Shown here piece by piece: positions 36,586-48,446 of a stretch of DNA of 64,000 nt (position 1 is the first letter of the stretch; every line of letters starts with the position of its first letter). This stretch comes from Epinephelus fuscoguttatus (lineage: Eukaryota; Chordata; Actinopteri; Perciformes; Serranidae), in assembly GCF_011397635.1 (NCBI RefSeq), contig NC_064761.1, forward strand, positions 25,833,643-25,897,642. Direction: 5' to 3'. A program made the translations under genes and the position numbers. Under the pieces are notes generated by a model. It worked only from the letters and a program-made list of their open reading frames with translations. It was not told where the DNA came from and did not search any database.

Positions 36586-39500
36586 TCAGGTGTAGCGCGG
36601 CATCTCGCACTGTTCACAGCGGTTGAGTGCAGGGTGATTGAGGAAGGTGCAGCTTTCACAGTTCCACTGGGCGCCTTCGAAGTCCTCGTCCCTCTGGGGC
36701 CCCGGCACTGGCTTTGGGCCCTGCTCCGCTTCTAAGAGAAACAGAGAGAGGCAGTGCATGACGAAGGCTGTTCATTCATGTGATAAAGTGCATGACACAA
36801 CAATTTAAGTGTCATCAGCGCCGGGCTTAAATTAACCATGGCCGTCACTCAACACGTGTGAGGCGTTCAAGCAGCAACCATTCAGTTTTAATGTTGATAG
36901 ACATGGGGATCTGCTACATAGTAAGGTTTCTCATATAGTTTCCACAGTAACAAATTTGTGGACGCTAGGGATGCATTGATTTTGAAATTCTGGGCTGATG
37001 TTTAAAATAACAATTTGGTGGATAGCCACTACTAATGTTTTTATGTTGAAGAAATCTATACCATGAAAAGAACACATAAACTGTTTGTAAGTAATTACGG
37101 CCTTATTACACGACCTTTGCATGAGAGCAAATTCAAATTTATGAAACCTTTATACACCCTTTAAAAAAACCTCTTTTTATTATATATTGTATATCATAAT
37201 CCCCATTCTAATATATTTTTTATCTTGCTGTGAAAACAACATATTTCACCATCTCGCCATAAACTACATTTTACAAGATTACATTGAACACATCACGAGA
37301 GTGCTATGATTTACTTTTGCCAGATACTCATTTGAGCCATCTCATAGTAGAACAGCAAGATCACTGAGCCCATCTGCCAAACAGTCATTGTATTCTTCTT
37401 GTATCTGCTCATTATTCTAAGTCTGTGCCTGTTAGTCTTCAGCCTGTGCAAAATTGATCTGACACAACAGAAAACATCTGCCACTGGCATCAATGAATGT
37501 CATCTTATTTGCAGATAAGCTGATGGCAGTCAACAAGGTGAATATCGGCCGATACAAATGTTCAGCCTACATTCCCAGTCGAAATTAAGCTTTTAGTTTT
37601 GGTTTGAAAATAAAAATGTCCCAAATCTGCAGAACAAATCTCGGGCTTATACCAGACGAATTTTCAAGCAATTTCACTTTCGCGGACAAATCTCCAAATC
37701 TCCAGTGATCTTGATCGTTTGGCGTAAGATGGTCATTACACTCAGTCTGAGCTGTCTTGAGTCGATCTTTTTCACTTCATGACGTTCCAACAAAATCGTA
37801 TGTTTAATATTACCATAAGTATTTGGTACAAATTGTAAAGTTCAATGTCGCGAACATTAACAACCAATAGTTGCGCTCTCTCCAGCACCAAACAAGAAGC
37901 AGCAAACTGGGTAGGCGGTAAACATGGAGGAGACTCAGGGGAGGCATATGAGCATCAATTCCCCCGGTCTCCTCCCACTAAAATAATGCAGCTAATCAAC
38001 TGAGGCTGATCGCAACTTGAGGTCAAAATTCAAAATTCAAAATGTACAAACTTACAGTTTATTTTTTGTAGAATATATTGACGCCAAAATGACGAGAATG
38101 TATGACACCTTTTACTTTTTTTCCCCTAGAATTATGTGGGGTTTTATGCTGACACATGGGGAACTGTCAAGTCATATTTCTTTCAGGGAGTTTGGCGTAA
38201 TATTCTCCACTGGGAGCAGGATGGGAAATAATCTCAAAAGATATCCAATTGTAGTCTAGCAAATAGTGACCCTGCCAGACCCCCAGTCTCTGTAAAAGGG
38301 GTGTGTAAAAGGGAGTGAGACTTTAGTCCTTAAAAAGTCTTTTCAAAGTCCTCTTGAGTATGGTAGGCATAAGAGAAATACTGTATGTGATCAATGACCT
38401 GAATGATCCTGCAATGAAACTCAAACCTGTATCTTAGCAACAGGATTAATTCGTGAGACATCTGTTTTTCTTCTCTCTTGATGAAAATGTCTCATGACTC
38501 ATTTTTAAATTCTGAAAACTGTGTTGAAAAAAAGTCTCACCTTTCTTCCCAGGTTTGGGCGGCACAACGGGACCAGGCTGAATGTTGTCATAGAAGTTGT
38601 TCATTGCTTTTGGATCAAACTTCCCTGAGGGAGAAAGCAGAAATCAGATACATGAGTTTGTTCAGATGTGTCTATCCCAACCAAAGGCCCAGACAGTTTC
38701 CAGCTTTTCTCCTTGAACCTCCTGACTGACTGCTATGTTCAGACTGACGATACCAGCCTCCTCAGTCATTGCAATGCAGAGTTGACTGCAGGATCAACAG
38801 GTGAAGAAGTTGAATCTGGCTCTATTTTGCAGCAACGTAATGAAACATCACCTGGTTACACACCAGGATGTCCAATCAAATGCAGGCATATTCCTGTTAG
38901 GCTAATTTGTAACATGAACAGCGTAATCCTACTAGTTACCACCAGGTCTCTACGACAGAGTTTGGTCAAATAACTGTTTCTGTAATAACTTTCCAGAGTC
39001 GTACAATCCTGTCTCATAGTACTACAAACCACTGTGCAGTGTTTTAGCATCCAAAAAGCCTTGAAATTCATGGATCCATTACTCAAACTGACCGTCCTGG
39101 AATGTATTTAATCATCTCACTGGCACCCGTAGCAACAAGCCCCGACCAACGCAGCCCCTTGTGTTTTGTTAATGTAGTGCTTGACTTGGTCTTAATGGCC
39201 GCTAGGGTAATCACTGATGCTACAACACAGGAGCCAATTCAAGCACTCTTCACAGTCACAGGATTTTGCCAGGAGATGAAACCTTGATCTTTTTGGCAAG
39301 TCTTCACTTGGTTATACAAAACACATTTTTTAAATTAACTGCAACATTAAATAAGGAAGCCTGCTATCTTTCTTCAAATCAGATTTATGACACATTAATC
39401 AACATGGGATTTCATTGTCTGCTTAGATGCAGTTTCATCAGCCTAAAAAGAAATACAGGCCGTACAGCCACAGGCTTGCAGTCAGATGTTAACCTGATTT

Positions 39501-40667
39501 TCTGTTTTATTTTTGCAACTGGGTGGAATTTTCTGCAAGCAAAGTTCTCTAACTAAATAAGCTGCTCTGTGAGTGTATGAAAGCTTGGCCCTGAGAAGTA
39601 CACAGACCACTCACACGTATTATGACTTCACATTTGGCTGTTTGTTACAAAAGAGGCATCAGTTAACACCATTTTTAAGAGGCCTATAACATCCATTCAA
39701 CTATTTTTTACAACAACTCGCAACAACTGACCGTTAAATAACTGGACAGAGCCCGAAATATCAAATACTTTGCACCAAGACAAAGGTTAAAAAAATCTAA
39801 ATAACAGGAACAATGTATGTAATTGTATGTAACAATATGATACCCTGATTTCCAACATGTCTTTTGTCTGCAAGCAAAGACAACATGCCTTGGTTTACAT
39901 TTTAGCATTCAAACTAACATGATGCACCCAAGAAGTATACGTTTAAATTCAGGGGCTGACCAGAAAATCCAATTATTCTGCAGCAGCTGTTTAGATTTCT
40001 TCATTGACTGAGCAGGCCATCCACAAAAACAACAAGTGTGAGAGGGGCACTGATGAGGGAAGTCAGCGTTCAGAGGTTCAGAAGAGAGACATTGTATATA
40101 TAACAACTGCTGCCCGGGTGCCTCACCATTTGCAGCTTTATGGAAGAGCGGCAAAGAGAAAGGGTTGAAAACAACTTGCATACATGACATGTCAGCCAGT
40201 GTTTGCCAAGATTGAAACAAAGTGGAAGAAAGGTTTGCAAATTTCCCAGGACGACCACGATCCAAATGTTCAGTGGCACGGGGCCAACTGCAAGCAAACT
40301 AGTTACATTCTTGAGTCTGCTGCCAATTGGACTGTTTCAAAAACATCACTCCTGGTACATATATTAAGCTCTGCAACTCTTTCACACTCGGAGATTAGGG
40401 CCTGATATCAATTACGTTATCAGCAAAGATCACGCACCAGTCAAACACTGCACATGGGCCCAGTGAGTGTCAACACTGAATTGGCCCGGGTCCTGTCACA
40501 GACCAGCCGGTCATTTTTAGAACGCTGCATCTGTATGCAGTGTGATGGAGCCTCATCCATCACTTTGGACCCAACTCTGTCTGCTTCTGGGCTTGGCTCT
40601 TTCAAGATCAATGCTTTCAAATAAATCAGAGACACACTTCAAAGGTTTATGTGTAGGAATGTGCATT

Positions 40668-40707
<40 letters not shown>

Positions 40708-43309
40708 CCTCTAGACTGCAGTAGATCCGTCTCCTTCAGGGTACAGTCGATATCAATCTGAAGCTGTCTGTTCAGACTCCGCAATCGGGTCATCTCTTCA
40801 GGCTGCAGCCGGCGAAACACACAACCCAGTTAGATTAGACCAAAATAAACACCCAAGTATTCCCCAGCACTCCTTCCAAACTTCTTCTTACTAATAAAAA
40901 ACTGTTTAAACGTCACTTTCCATGACACAGCATAGCAAATTGTCTTACTGTTGCTACAATCTGGGTGTGCCTAGAATACTAGGTTAAGTTAAGTTTGATA
41001 TGACAACACATGATTAAGTTCAAAGCCTGGCTCAAACCCAGAGTCAGTCAGTAGCAATGTAGCTGCCGTAGCATACTGAGCCTCCACAGCCATGGGATAA
41101 AGACAGAGTCTAAAATATTTTGAGTGTTAAACTTGTGGATAAGCCTATTGTTGTACGTCACCTCTTGTAAGCCTGTGAAAAGTTTTAGAAGATTAGTAGT
41201 GACACAAAATTGTAAAGAGGAGAAAACGTTTGTTTGGTCCTTACTCTGGGTATTAGACTGGTGGAGTTGACTCGTCGAAAGCGTCTTTGAAGAGCGTCAT
41301 ACTCCATGCTATTGACATCGGACTTCAGGTGCTCTAGTTTCTGCTTCTCCATAAGAAGCTCCTTCATTAGACGCTCCATCCTGGCCCGCTGGTGGAGCAG
41401 GAGAGCTGCAGGAATACACACCAAACACAAAATGCTTTTATTTCATAAAATAAAAAAATACAATTTTATATAAACCCTTTTCTCACTTTAGTGCTCTGTA
41501 CAAATAATAGAGTCCAACACTGCATAAAGGAACAGGGGTTGAACAAACTAACTAATTCATGTGTGGAAAAAAAACAAACTGGAAAGGTAGCAACACAGAC
41601 AACTAAAATATAGGCCAACAAGCAGGATGTTTGCTTTCTAAGAAGTCGGACCATCAGCAGTTTAACAGTATGTAGCACAAGACGACAAACAAAGTTAAAG
41701 AGGGCAAACAGACACAAAGCAGTCACAAAAATGACATGATTTCCATGCTTGGGAGTAGGGTTGCAATGCTATGAGATTTCCACGGTACAGTAACTGTCTC
41801 AGAAAATACTGCAGCTTCACGGCATCACAGTATTACAGAATTATTATTATCATCAGTGAGAATGATCCTTAAAGGAATAAAAATGGAAGGTTATTTTTGG
41901 TTGAACAAATGTTTTATAACATAATCGAAACCTGAATCTATTTTGTTAAGTTTCTAAGTCTCCCCTTAGAAAATAACTAAAATTAACAGGAGATTCAACG
42001 TCCAGTTGCTCTTCTAAGGCAAATTCACATGGTGTGAGTACCATCAACTTTTACATCATGGTATTCCTTGAAACCTGTCTATTGCTGCAACCCCACTCTG
42101 GAGACAGCGTCGAATATGACAGCAAACTATGCAAACAAGATCGCAACTAAATGATGGTCATTTACCACTTCACCAACACATCTTCGTGTTGGTGAAGTGG
42201 TAAATTTTAAGACTGTCAGTTTTAGACATAAAGTTGGCGTGTAAGGATTGCTGCATATTACTGTAGGAACACCTTATAGCCATAGAAAGTAGTGTTGGGA
42301 GATATGACGGTAGATACCATACGACAATAGGTATGTTTCCACCAGTAGAGATTTGTCAAGACCGTTTCTACAGCAGGAGCTATTCAGGGCAGGTTATGTA
42401 GCAAATCACTACTTGATTCTCATTATAACTCAAGATTCTTGCGTGATCTTGCATATCCAGCTGCCTGGCAAGGTAACGTGATTTGGGCGGACATGGAGGA
42501 GGGGAACGAAGCTGTAAATACAGAAACCTGTAACACTTGAAATTATTGTTCTCTGGAACCTGAAAGCTTCAAATTTGAGAGATTTTTAGTTTTACTGTTT
42601 TAATTCTTTTATTTTTAAATGAAGTGTTGTCTCATGTGAGACAGCTGCTTTTTTGTTTAAATGTAAGTTCCAAAGAAAAGAAGAAAATAAATATGATGAA
42701 GTACAATATGGTTAGTTAACCCATGATTGAATTTTCAAAATAATTACTGTATTGTGATGTATACCGTTGCCAAGATGTTACATGTGATTACATGTGACAG
42801 AAGGTTTCGGCCCATTCTTGATGGAAAGCACACAAACATGCAGCATATAAACAAATTGGTTCTTATCAAATTCTGGAAAGCTGTTGAGATCTTAAATATT
42901 TGCTCATATATGTATGAATATATACAATATAAACAGAATGAACCTTTAAATCAATGAGGTGAACATGAATTTTTATAGACTTTTAGAATGTTATTAGTGA
43001 CTGTATAGATAAATGTAGAGAGACAGATGACAAACTACAAATACACCCAGCTGGAATCAAACCAGGGACATTGCAGTTATATGGTCCACATCTTAACCAC
43101 CAATAAACAACATAGCCCAGTCATCAAATTCTAAGATGATATGCAGCTATAAACTCTGCTCTACAGTGGTGTCGTAAACACAAGGAAGACATATTCTAAG
43201 ATGACGCTTTGACACAACTATTTTCAGGCTAAATGCTCTAGTTGAGTCTCTTTTAGAAACATACATCCAATGTCAACTTCAACTGTAGAACACTAGCGAC
43301 AGAAAGTCT

Positions 43310-43350
<41 letters not shown>

Positions 43351-44972
43351 CAATAGATGGAGAAAAGGATTAAAAAATAAGAATCCCCTACCTTGTGTGT
43401 AGGCATAGTCATCAGAGCCTGAGCTTGAACGTCGGGGCATATGTTGAAACTGACTGACAATATTCCCTGGCAGAGCGGAGATGGGCAGGATGGGTGCAGG
43501 TGCAGTGTTGTGCTCCGCTTGATCTACTATGTTGAGAAGAGACTCTGCTTCAGCCACAGGAGGTGAGCTGAGTGGCCTCTGGGCCTGGCCTCCTGGGGAC
43601 ACTTTGATTTTGAAGGTGTAGGCTGACTGGCCTGGCTGAGGAGAGGAGGCAGGCCGAGGCCTTGCAGGACCCTGATGCTGCAGGTACATCCCAGGGTGGA
43701 AGGATGCCGGGCCTTGAGGTCCACTCATGGTGATACCCCTCGAAGGGGAGCTGGGCGAGGGGCTGGTGGCCATGTAAAGCGATCCCTGGGGGTGTGGGCT
43801 GTGCACAGGTGAGTTGCTGCGAGGTCGTGGACCCTCCAGGGTAATCTCTATCTGGTTCTTGAGGGAGCTTTTTGTGTGGTAGGGCCTGTAAACAGGTGGC
43901 TGTTGCTGGGGTTGTTGCTGGTGATGGTAGGGCATGCTGGGAAGGGTTGGCGAGCTAATAGGGAGGAAGACATATTGCTGGTGCTGGGGCTGCGGCTGGG
44001 GTTGTGGTTGGGGCTGGACCTGATGCTGCGGGGAGCTGTAAGGCGAGCCGTACGTGGGGGTGCTGTAGGGAGACTGCTGATGCTGATATACAGGTGCCCC
44101 TGAGGAGGACCAGGGTGCTGGCTGAGGGCTCTGGGAGGGTGAGGGTCGTATATACAGGGTGGTATTGGAGCTGTTAGGATAGTGGCCAGGGGGAATCTGC
44201 AGAGCCTGTGGGACACTGGGTATACTTTGCGAAAGCGTGACTGTTATAGGGTTCATAGTGTAACGTGGGACTGGGGAGTATGTGGGAGACATGCCCTGCA
44301 TTGTGGGTGGAGGAGTGGGAGTGCTAGCCGAGCGGCTCTGATCGTTCATGAAGAAAGGGTTATAACCCGGGGAGGGGGCCATGGTGGCGGGGGCTGACAG
44401 TGGCTCAGGGTAGCTGGGCCGCTGAGGTTCGATGTGACTGTCACTGGTGCTGTGCACAAGGGAGCGCCCTACTCCTGCTGCTCCTCCATTTGCCTTGCTT
44501 GCCTCTGAGCCTGGGTATCCCAGGCTAATGTGCAGCATGTGGTTTCGACTCAGCCGCCCCTCCTCTGGACTGTGATGGAACTCGCCATACAGGTATCTGT
44601 TACTCTCCTGAGCCAGCAGGCGGCAGCAAAGATCCAGGTTATTGTTGTTCTGGGACAGCAACAGAGAGCAGTGTCAGTCATGCACAGTGGGTCAGTCATA
44701 CGGATACATCTTGGGGGATATTACAATATATTGAGTAGTGTGAATATAGCAAATTATCCTGAAACAAATCACCCTGCTACCCAAGTGAATGCCACAAATT
44801 TCCAACATTCTCTAAACAGCTCTTCTGAGCATATGCAGGAATGAGAGTGTGTGTGTGTGTGTGTGAGTACCTGCAGAAGGCACTGTGACACTACCCCCTC
44901 TGGGATCTCTGGGAAACGCTGCTTGAGGTCCTGCAGGATGTGGTAGTCAAGCTGAGAGCCTCCCTGCGCCAT
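36586..44972 (-). CDS. tab3: TAK1-binding protein 3 (TAB3), 6 coding exons
   Basis: Adaptor that binds K63-linked ubiquitin chains and activates the TAK1 kinase in IL-1/TNF to NF-kB and JNK signalling. Coding exons in order: 44871-44972, 43392-44649, 41245-41405, 40709-40802, 38541-38624 and 36586-36731; 1,845 nt, 614 aa. Domains: N-terminal CUE (about 8-55; [20 protein letters not shown], then [16 protein letters not shown]), a long Pro/Gln/Ser-rich middle, a coiled coil (about 453-538; [20 protein letters not shown] to LKETDLLQS), [16 protein letters not shown], and a C-terminal NZF zinc finger ([26 protein letters not shown], four Cys kept). [12 protein letters not shown] and [10 protein letters not shown] fit TAB3, not TAB2. 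The linker before the zinc finger is shorter than in human TAB3 (712 aa, from recall) and more like TAB2. Two introns carry (CA)n directly after their 5' splice sites. Confidence 0.94.
36966..37580. mobile_element. probable MITE in tab3 intron 5
   Basis: The left end, CTAGGGATGCATTGATTTTG, and the right end, near AATATCGGCCGATACAAATG TTCAGCCTACATTCCC, resemble a hAT-like non-autonomous element common in fish (GGGATGCA ends, 'ATCGGCCGATAC' core). The inverted ends are weak here and no target duplication was found. The remaining intron sequence is featureless. Confidence 0.4.
41757..42100. mobile_element. MITE in tab3 intron 2
   Basis: It starts GGGTTGCAATGCTATGAGAT TTCCACGGTACAG and ends TATTGCTGCAACCCC, whose reverse complement GGGGTTGCAGCAATA pairs with the start. 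Blocks such as TAACTGTCTCAGAAAATACT and CACGGCATCACAGTATTACA are typical of a widespread fish hAT-like repeat. It is about 340 bp and non-coding. Confidence 0.5.
42160..42205. repeat. perfect inverted repeat (20-bp arms, 6-base loop)
   Basis: Left arm 42,160-42,179 (ATTTACCACTTCACCAACAC), loop 42,180-42,185 (ATCTTC), right arm 42,186-42,205 as the exact reverse complement. It lies in tab3 intron 2, about 60 bases past a MITE end and 1.2 kb from the nearest exon. The arms are mixed-sequence, not simple repeat, so chance pairing is very unlikely. See findings. Confidence 0.97.
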
Positions 44973-46012
44973 CCTGAGCCGACACAGAGAGTCAACGAGC
45001 CCAAAGCTGCAAATGCTGAAAAAACCGGTCTCGTCTCATCCCCTGAAGATGCAGACATGACAGGCAGAACTGAAGCAAAACTTGAATGTCATGGGAGTGC
45101 TCGCAATAATCCCTATTAGCGCTGCTGGCCTGCCAGATCTCTGCCACACACCCAATGTGTCAGCAATAATTACAACGAACACATGAATAAAACAATATCT
45201 GAGAGGTGTGTCAACCTGAGTTTTCGAAGAGAGCTTAATTTATCCACCAAGAGAGGTGAAACAGACGGGTTATAACACAATGACAGGGTGAAAACACCCC
45301 AGCGTTACTGGTATTCATTCACATTAGCACACGAGTGCTAGCAAGGTGCCTGTCAGTCTGTTGTTGTTTGTTTAGCCATACTGTTGCACCAAGCAACGAC
45401 GACATACCATTGCTAGCTAGCAGGCTAGTTATCAGCATCTGTTAGCCTCCGTACATCACTCAAACAAACAAGCACACCGGTGTGCCGTGAGGCTACCACA
45501 GGAAGCAACATTACCACAGCAGGTAGATTGTCCGATGTCACCCGTTACTAAATCAGCAACACAATCCCTTATACAAGTCACCCGTTTAAACAAGATTAAC
45601 TCCATTCGTCAACTGCCTGCCAGCTAACTGTGCTAATGCTAACCTGAGCCTGGTCCTGCTGGCTGGTCAGCTGTCACAAGCCTGGGTGTTGATGGATTAG
45701 CTAGCTAACCATGCTAAAGTCAGCGAGCGTTAGCCACTGGCGGTTTCATAAAACTTACCGTGTGTTACGAGTCTCCCTCGTGCCTCGGACCATGGCTGAG
45801 TCCCGGGGGGAGTTGTGATATTTCCAAAATGGTACGCTGAGGTTTGTCAATGTCTTGTTTTGACAAAATAACTTGTAGTTTCGCATTCCAGCGTCAGGCC
45901 CCTGCCGCTGAATTGCATACGAACAGGCTGTCTATCGCGATAATGTCAGATTTTCCCGGACCAGGAAGTTGTTCAAATCGGCTGGATGGACGCTCTCGCT
46001 ACTGCGCATGTC
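44973..46012 (-). promoter_or_regulatory. tab3: tab3 5' UTR exons and promoter
   Basis: The ATG-bearing exon extends to 45,006, where the minus strand reads CATTTGCAG|CTTTGG (acceptor). A non-coding first exon ends at 45,759 with the donor ACACACG|GTAAGT. Upstream lies a GC-rich stretch containing CAGGAAGTTG (ETS-like) and ACTGCGCATG (an NRF-1 half-like motif) at about 46,001-46,010. The start is probably between 45,800 and 45,990. The 5' intron (45,007-45,758) is not repetitive. Confidence 0.55.
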
Positions 46013-46061
46013 TGCATGCCGTGCCCCTGTGATGATCGGATGGTTGAACTCCATTCAGTTT

Positions 46062-46062
46062 T

Positions 46063-46105
<43 letters not shown>

Positions 46106-46106
46106 T
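46062..46106. repeat. (TA)n microsatellite
   Basis: About 16 TA units directly upstream of the tab3 promoter, followed by AT-rich DNA. A prolonged (TTTA)n-like run is at about 46,366-46,386. Confidence 0.9.
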
Positions 46107-47976
46107 CACATTTTACATTCACATTTTAATAGGCTATCATTAATATTGTAATTAAGACACACTTTCATCACTGAAATTATTATTAGGCTAAAATCTTTAT
46201 TCATTATTTACTTTATTCATACAAGTTTTAAAGTGCTTCATAAAAGGCAAAAAAATAAATACATAAAATAAACAAGTTCTGAAATAATTTGATTTTATAA
46301 TAACACGTAAAAACAATAATTCAATAATGCACAACTAAAGGAATAAAAAAGATAATAATAGACTTTTATTTATTTATTTATTTATTTTTAGAAATTACTA
46401 AACAGAAAATTAGAATAAAATCAAAGCCATAAAAGTAGCATACATTTTAAGAAGATTTTTTATCTTTAAAACGAAAATAAATGACAAGTGATCCAACAAA
46501 CTCCATTCAACAAACTATCAACATCCCTTATATCGCTCTTATTGCTGTTAGACCCCATACATAAAACTATATCACTCACATCACATTCAACATTGAATCG
46601 GGGGCTATGGCATAAACACTGTTTAGTTAATATAAGACAAAAACACATTTTATTCATTTTGATTTCCCTTTATTTAATCAGATGAAATTTTCATTGGGAG
46701 AGACCTGGCCAAAAGAGTGAGATAAAAACATCGTTACAGCAATAAACACAACTCAAATAACACAAATAGGCTAAAGAACTTATACCACATGATATAAAGT
46801 ATGTAAACACACACACAAAAAAGATTAAGAAGCAAATGCATTACCCCTTTAAAACTGATTTGAATTCCACTAAGTAAACATGAGTGTTCCTTTTCTGTAA
46901 TTTTTTTTTCTATGGAGGAAGATGAGCTCTCAGTTTCCAAATCCTAAAGGAAAGTCCATCCACCTCTTGCTGTGTGTCTCCAGTAATAACATGTCATATT
47001 TAACATGCATGTGTGAATCTACAGCCTGCAGAGAAACAAAAGAGATCAGTCACATGATTTAAATTCATTTTGCATGATTTGATAATTGGTTCTGGCATGT
47101 AGACATGACCTGACAATCATGCTGTAAGTATGTGTAAATAATATAGAGGGAAAAACAGGTTTTGTATGATGGAAGAAGGGTGTGTGTCGCTGTGATGCTC
47201 AATATTTATTCATCATGTTCATTAGCTCTGCAGTACTTTGGTTCATCAACAGCCTTTGAATTAAAACAGTAAAGAAGTGAAGGGAATAGGACATGTAATT
47301 GAATAGTGTCAACAACAAAGTCAGCGTGTCGGAGGCCTTTGTCTGTGTGTTTTCACTAGAGGGCAGTGAGAGATCCATATACTCTGCAACAGCTCTCACA
47401 CTTCAGCAACAAACTGAACTTTGATGGGTTTCTCTAAAGGAAAATGCACTTTATCATTTAATTGGTTTAACAGCTGAGGAATCAAAACACATGAAACGCC
47501 CCTCATGATTTCTCCAGATGGAGGCACAATGAAATATGTGAGGCCAGAGCACGTGACCAACTGTTGACTGGTGCTCAATTATATGGGAAACTGTGATAAT
47601 GCAGTGGTTGGTGTTGTTAAGGGGTTGTGGTCAGTCATGGATAGCACCACTGGTAACAGTCTCTCTGTGGTGAGGTTGTCAAACAGCCAATAATGCAGAG
47701 TTATGTCTCACTCATGCCAGTGCTGTTAGCTGAGAGGGCTGACATTAGGTTGGTGAACACTGCACAGAGGAAGTATGCAGGACACATTGGAGCATTTAAG
47801 AAAACATCTTATCTGTGGAGCATTTTTTTATTTTCATGTAGTGTATTGTGGCCAAACATTTAAAATTGCATTCATGAATTTTTGCACGTTGTCATATGAT
47901 ATTAAATTAAATTACTTTTACTGTACTCTGCGAAATTTACATCACATTTTCATTTAAAAAGGCTCACTGTGTTTCT
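46107..47976. other. intergenic stretch between tab3 and nexn, nothing coding
   Basis: AT-rich DNA without convincing exons. The one notable motif is TCACTAGAGGGCAG at 47,353-47,366 on the plus strand, a near-perfect CTCF core. Confidence 0.5.
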
Positions 47977-47980
47977 TTAA

Positions 47981-48442
47981 CCCTTTGAACCCTAAGCAAA
48001 TTGGCTTGATTTCTTTTAAGACATGGGAAGAAGGCAATGAGCAATAAAAGAAATGACTCGAAAAATGAGCAAGAAATTAGTAAAAAGAGAAAATTACAAA
48101 CAGGAAAATTAGTAAAAAAAGAAAGAAAGAAAGATGAAAATAAACAAACAAAAAATGACCTGAAAAGTGTCCTTAAAAATTAAAATAATTCTGTAACATA
48201 ATTTTAAAATGTAATAATGATAACAATTATAAAAACAGTTTTTCCCTATTTTTCCCCCTTTTTTAAAAAAAATTTTTTTTTCAATTCATTAATTTTTTCT
48301 TGCAATTTGTAGGACATTTCTTACCAAGTTGATCAATGCCTTGTTTCTCATGTTTCTTACGGAAATCACACCAATATCTTCAGGGTTCAAAGGTTGCTAA
48401 GAGCAGCACAAGAAAAGTGATGTCACTCCAGGTTTCAAAGGG
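47981..48442. mobile_element. TTAA-flanked MITE (piggyBac-like)
   Basis: TTAA lies directly outside both ends (47,977-47,980 and 48,443-48,446). The ends read CCCTTTGAACCCT and, inverted, CCCTTTGAAACC. TTAA duplication with CCC...GGG ends is the signature of piggyBac-type transposition. The 462-bp interior is A-rich and non-coding. A second internal GGGTTCAAAGG inverted copy lies about 55 bases from the right end. Confidence 0.7.
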
Positions 48443-48446
48443 TTAA

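Noticed and set aside
43876-44103. Separate Gly/Leu-rich peptide gene opposite tab3
   Set aside because: Complement of the Gln/Pro repeats in tab3; no support.
43848-44397. Frames on both strands over the large tab3 exon
   Set aside because: They arise from Pro/Gln-rich low-complexity coding sequence; the minus-strand tab3 frame is the one supported by homology and splicing.
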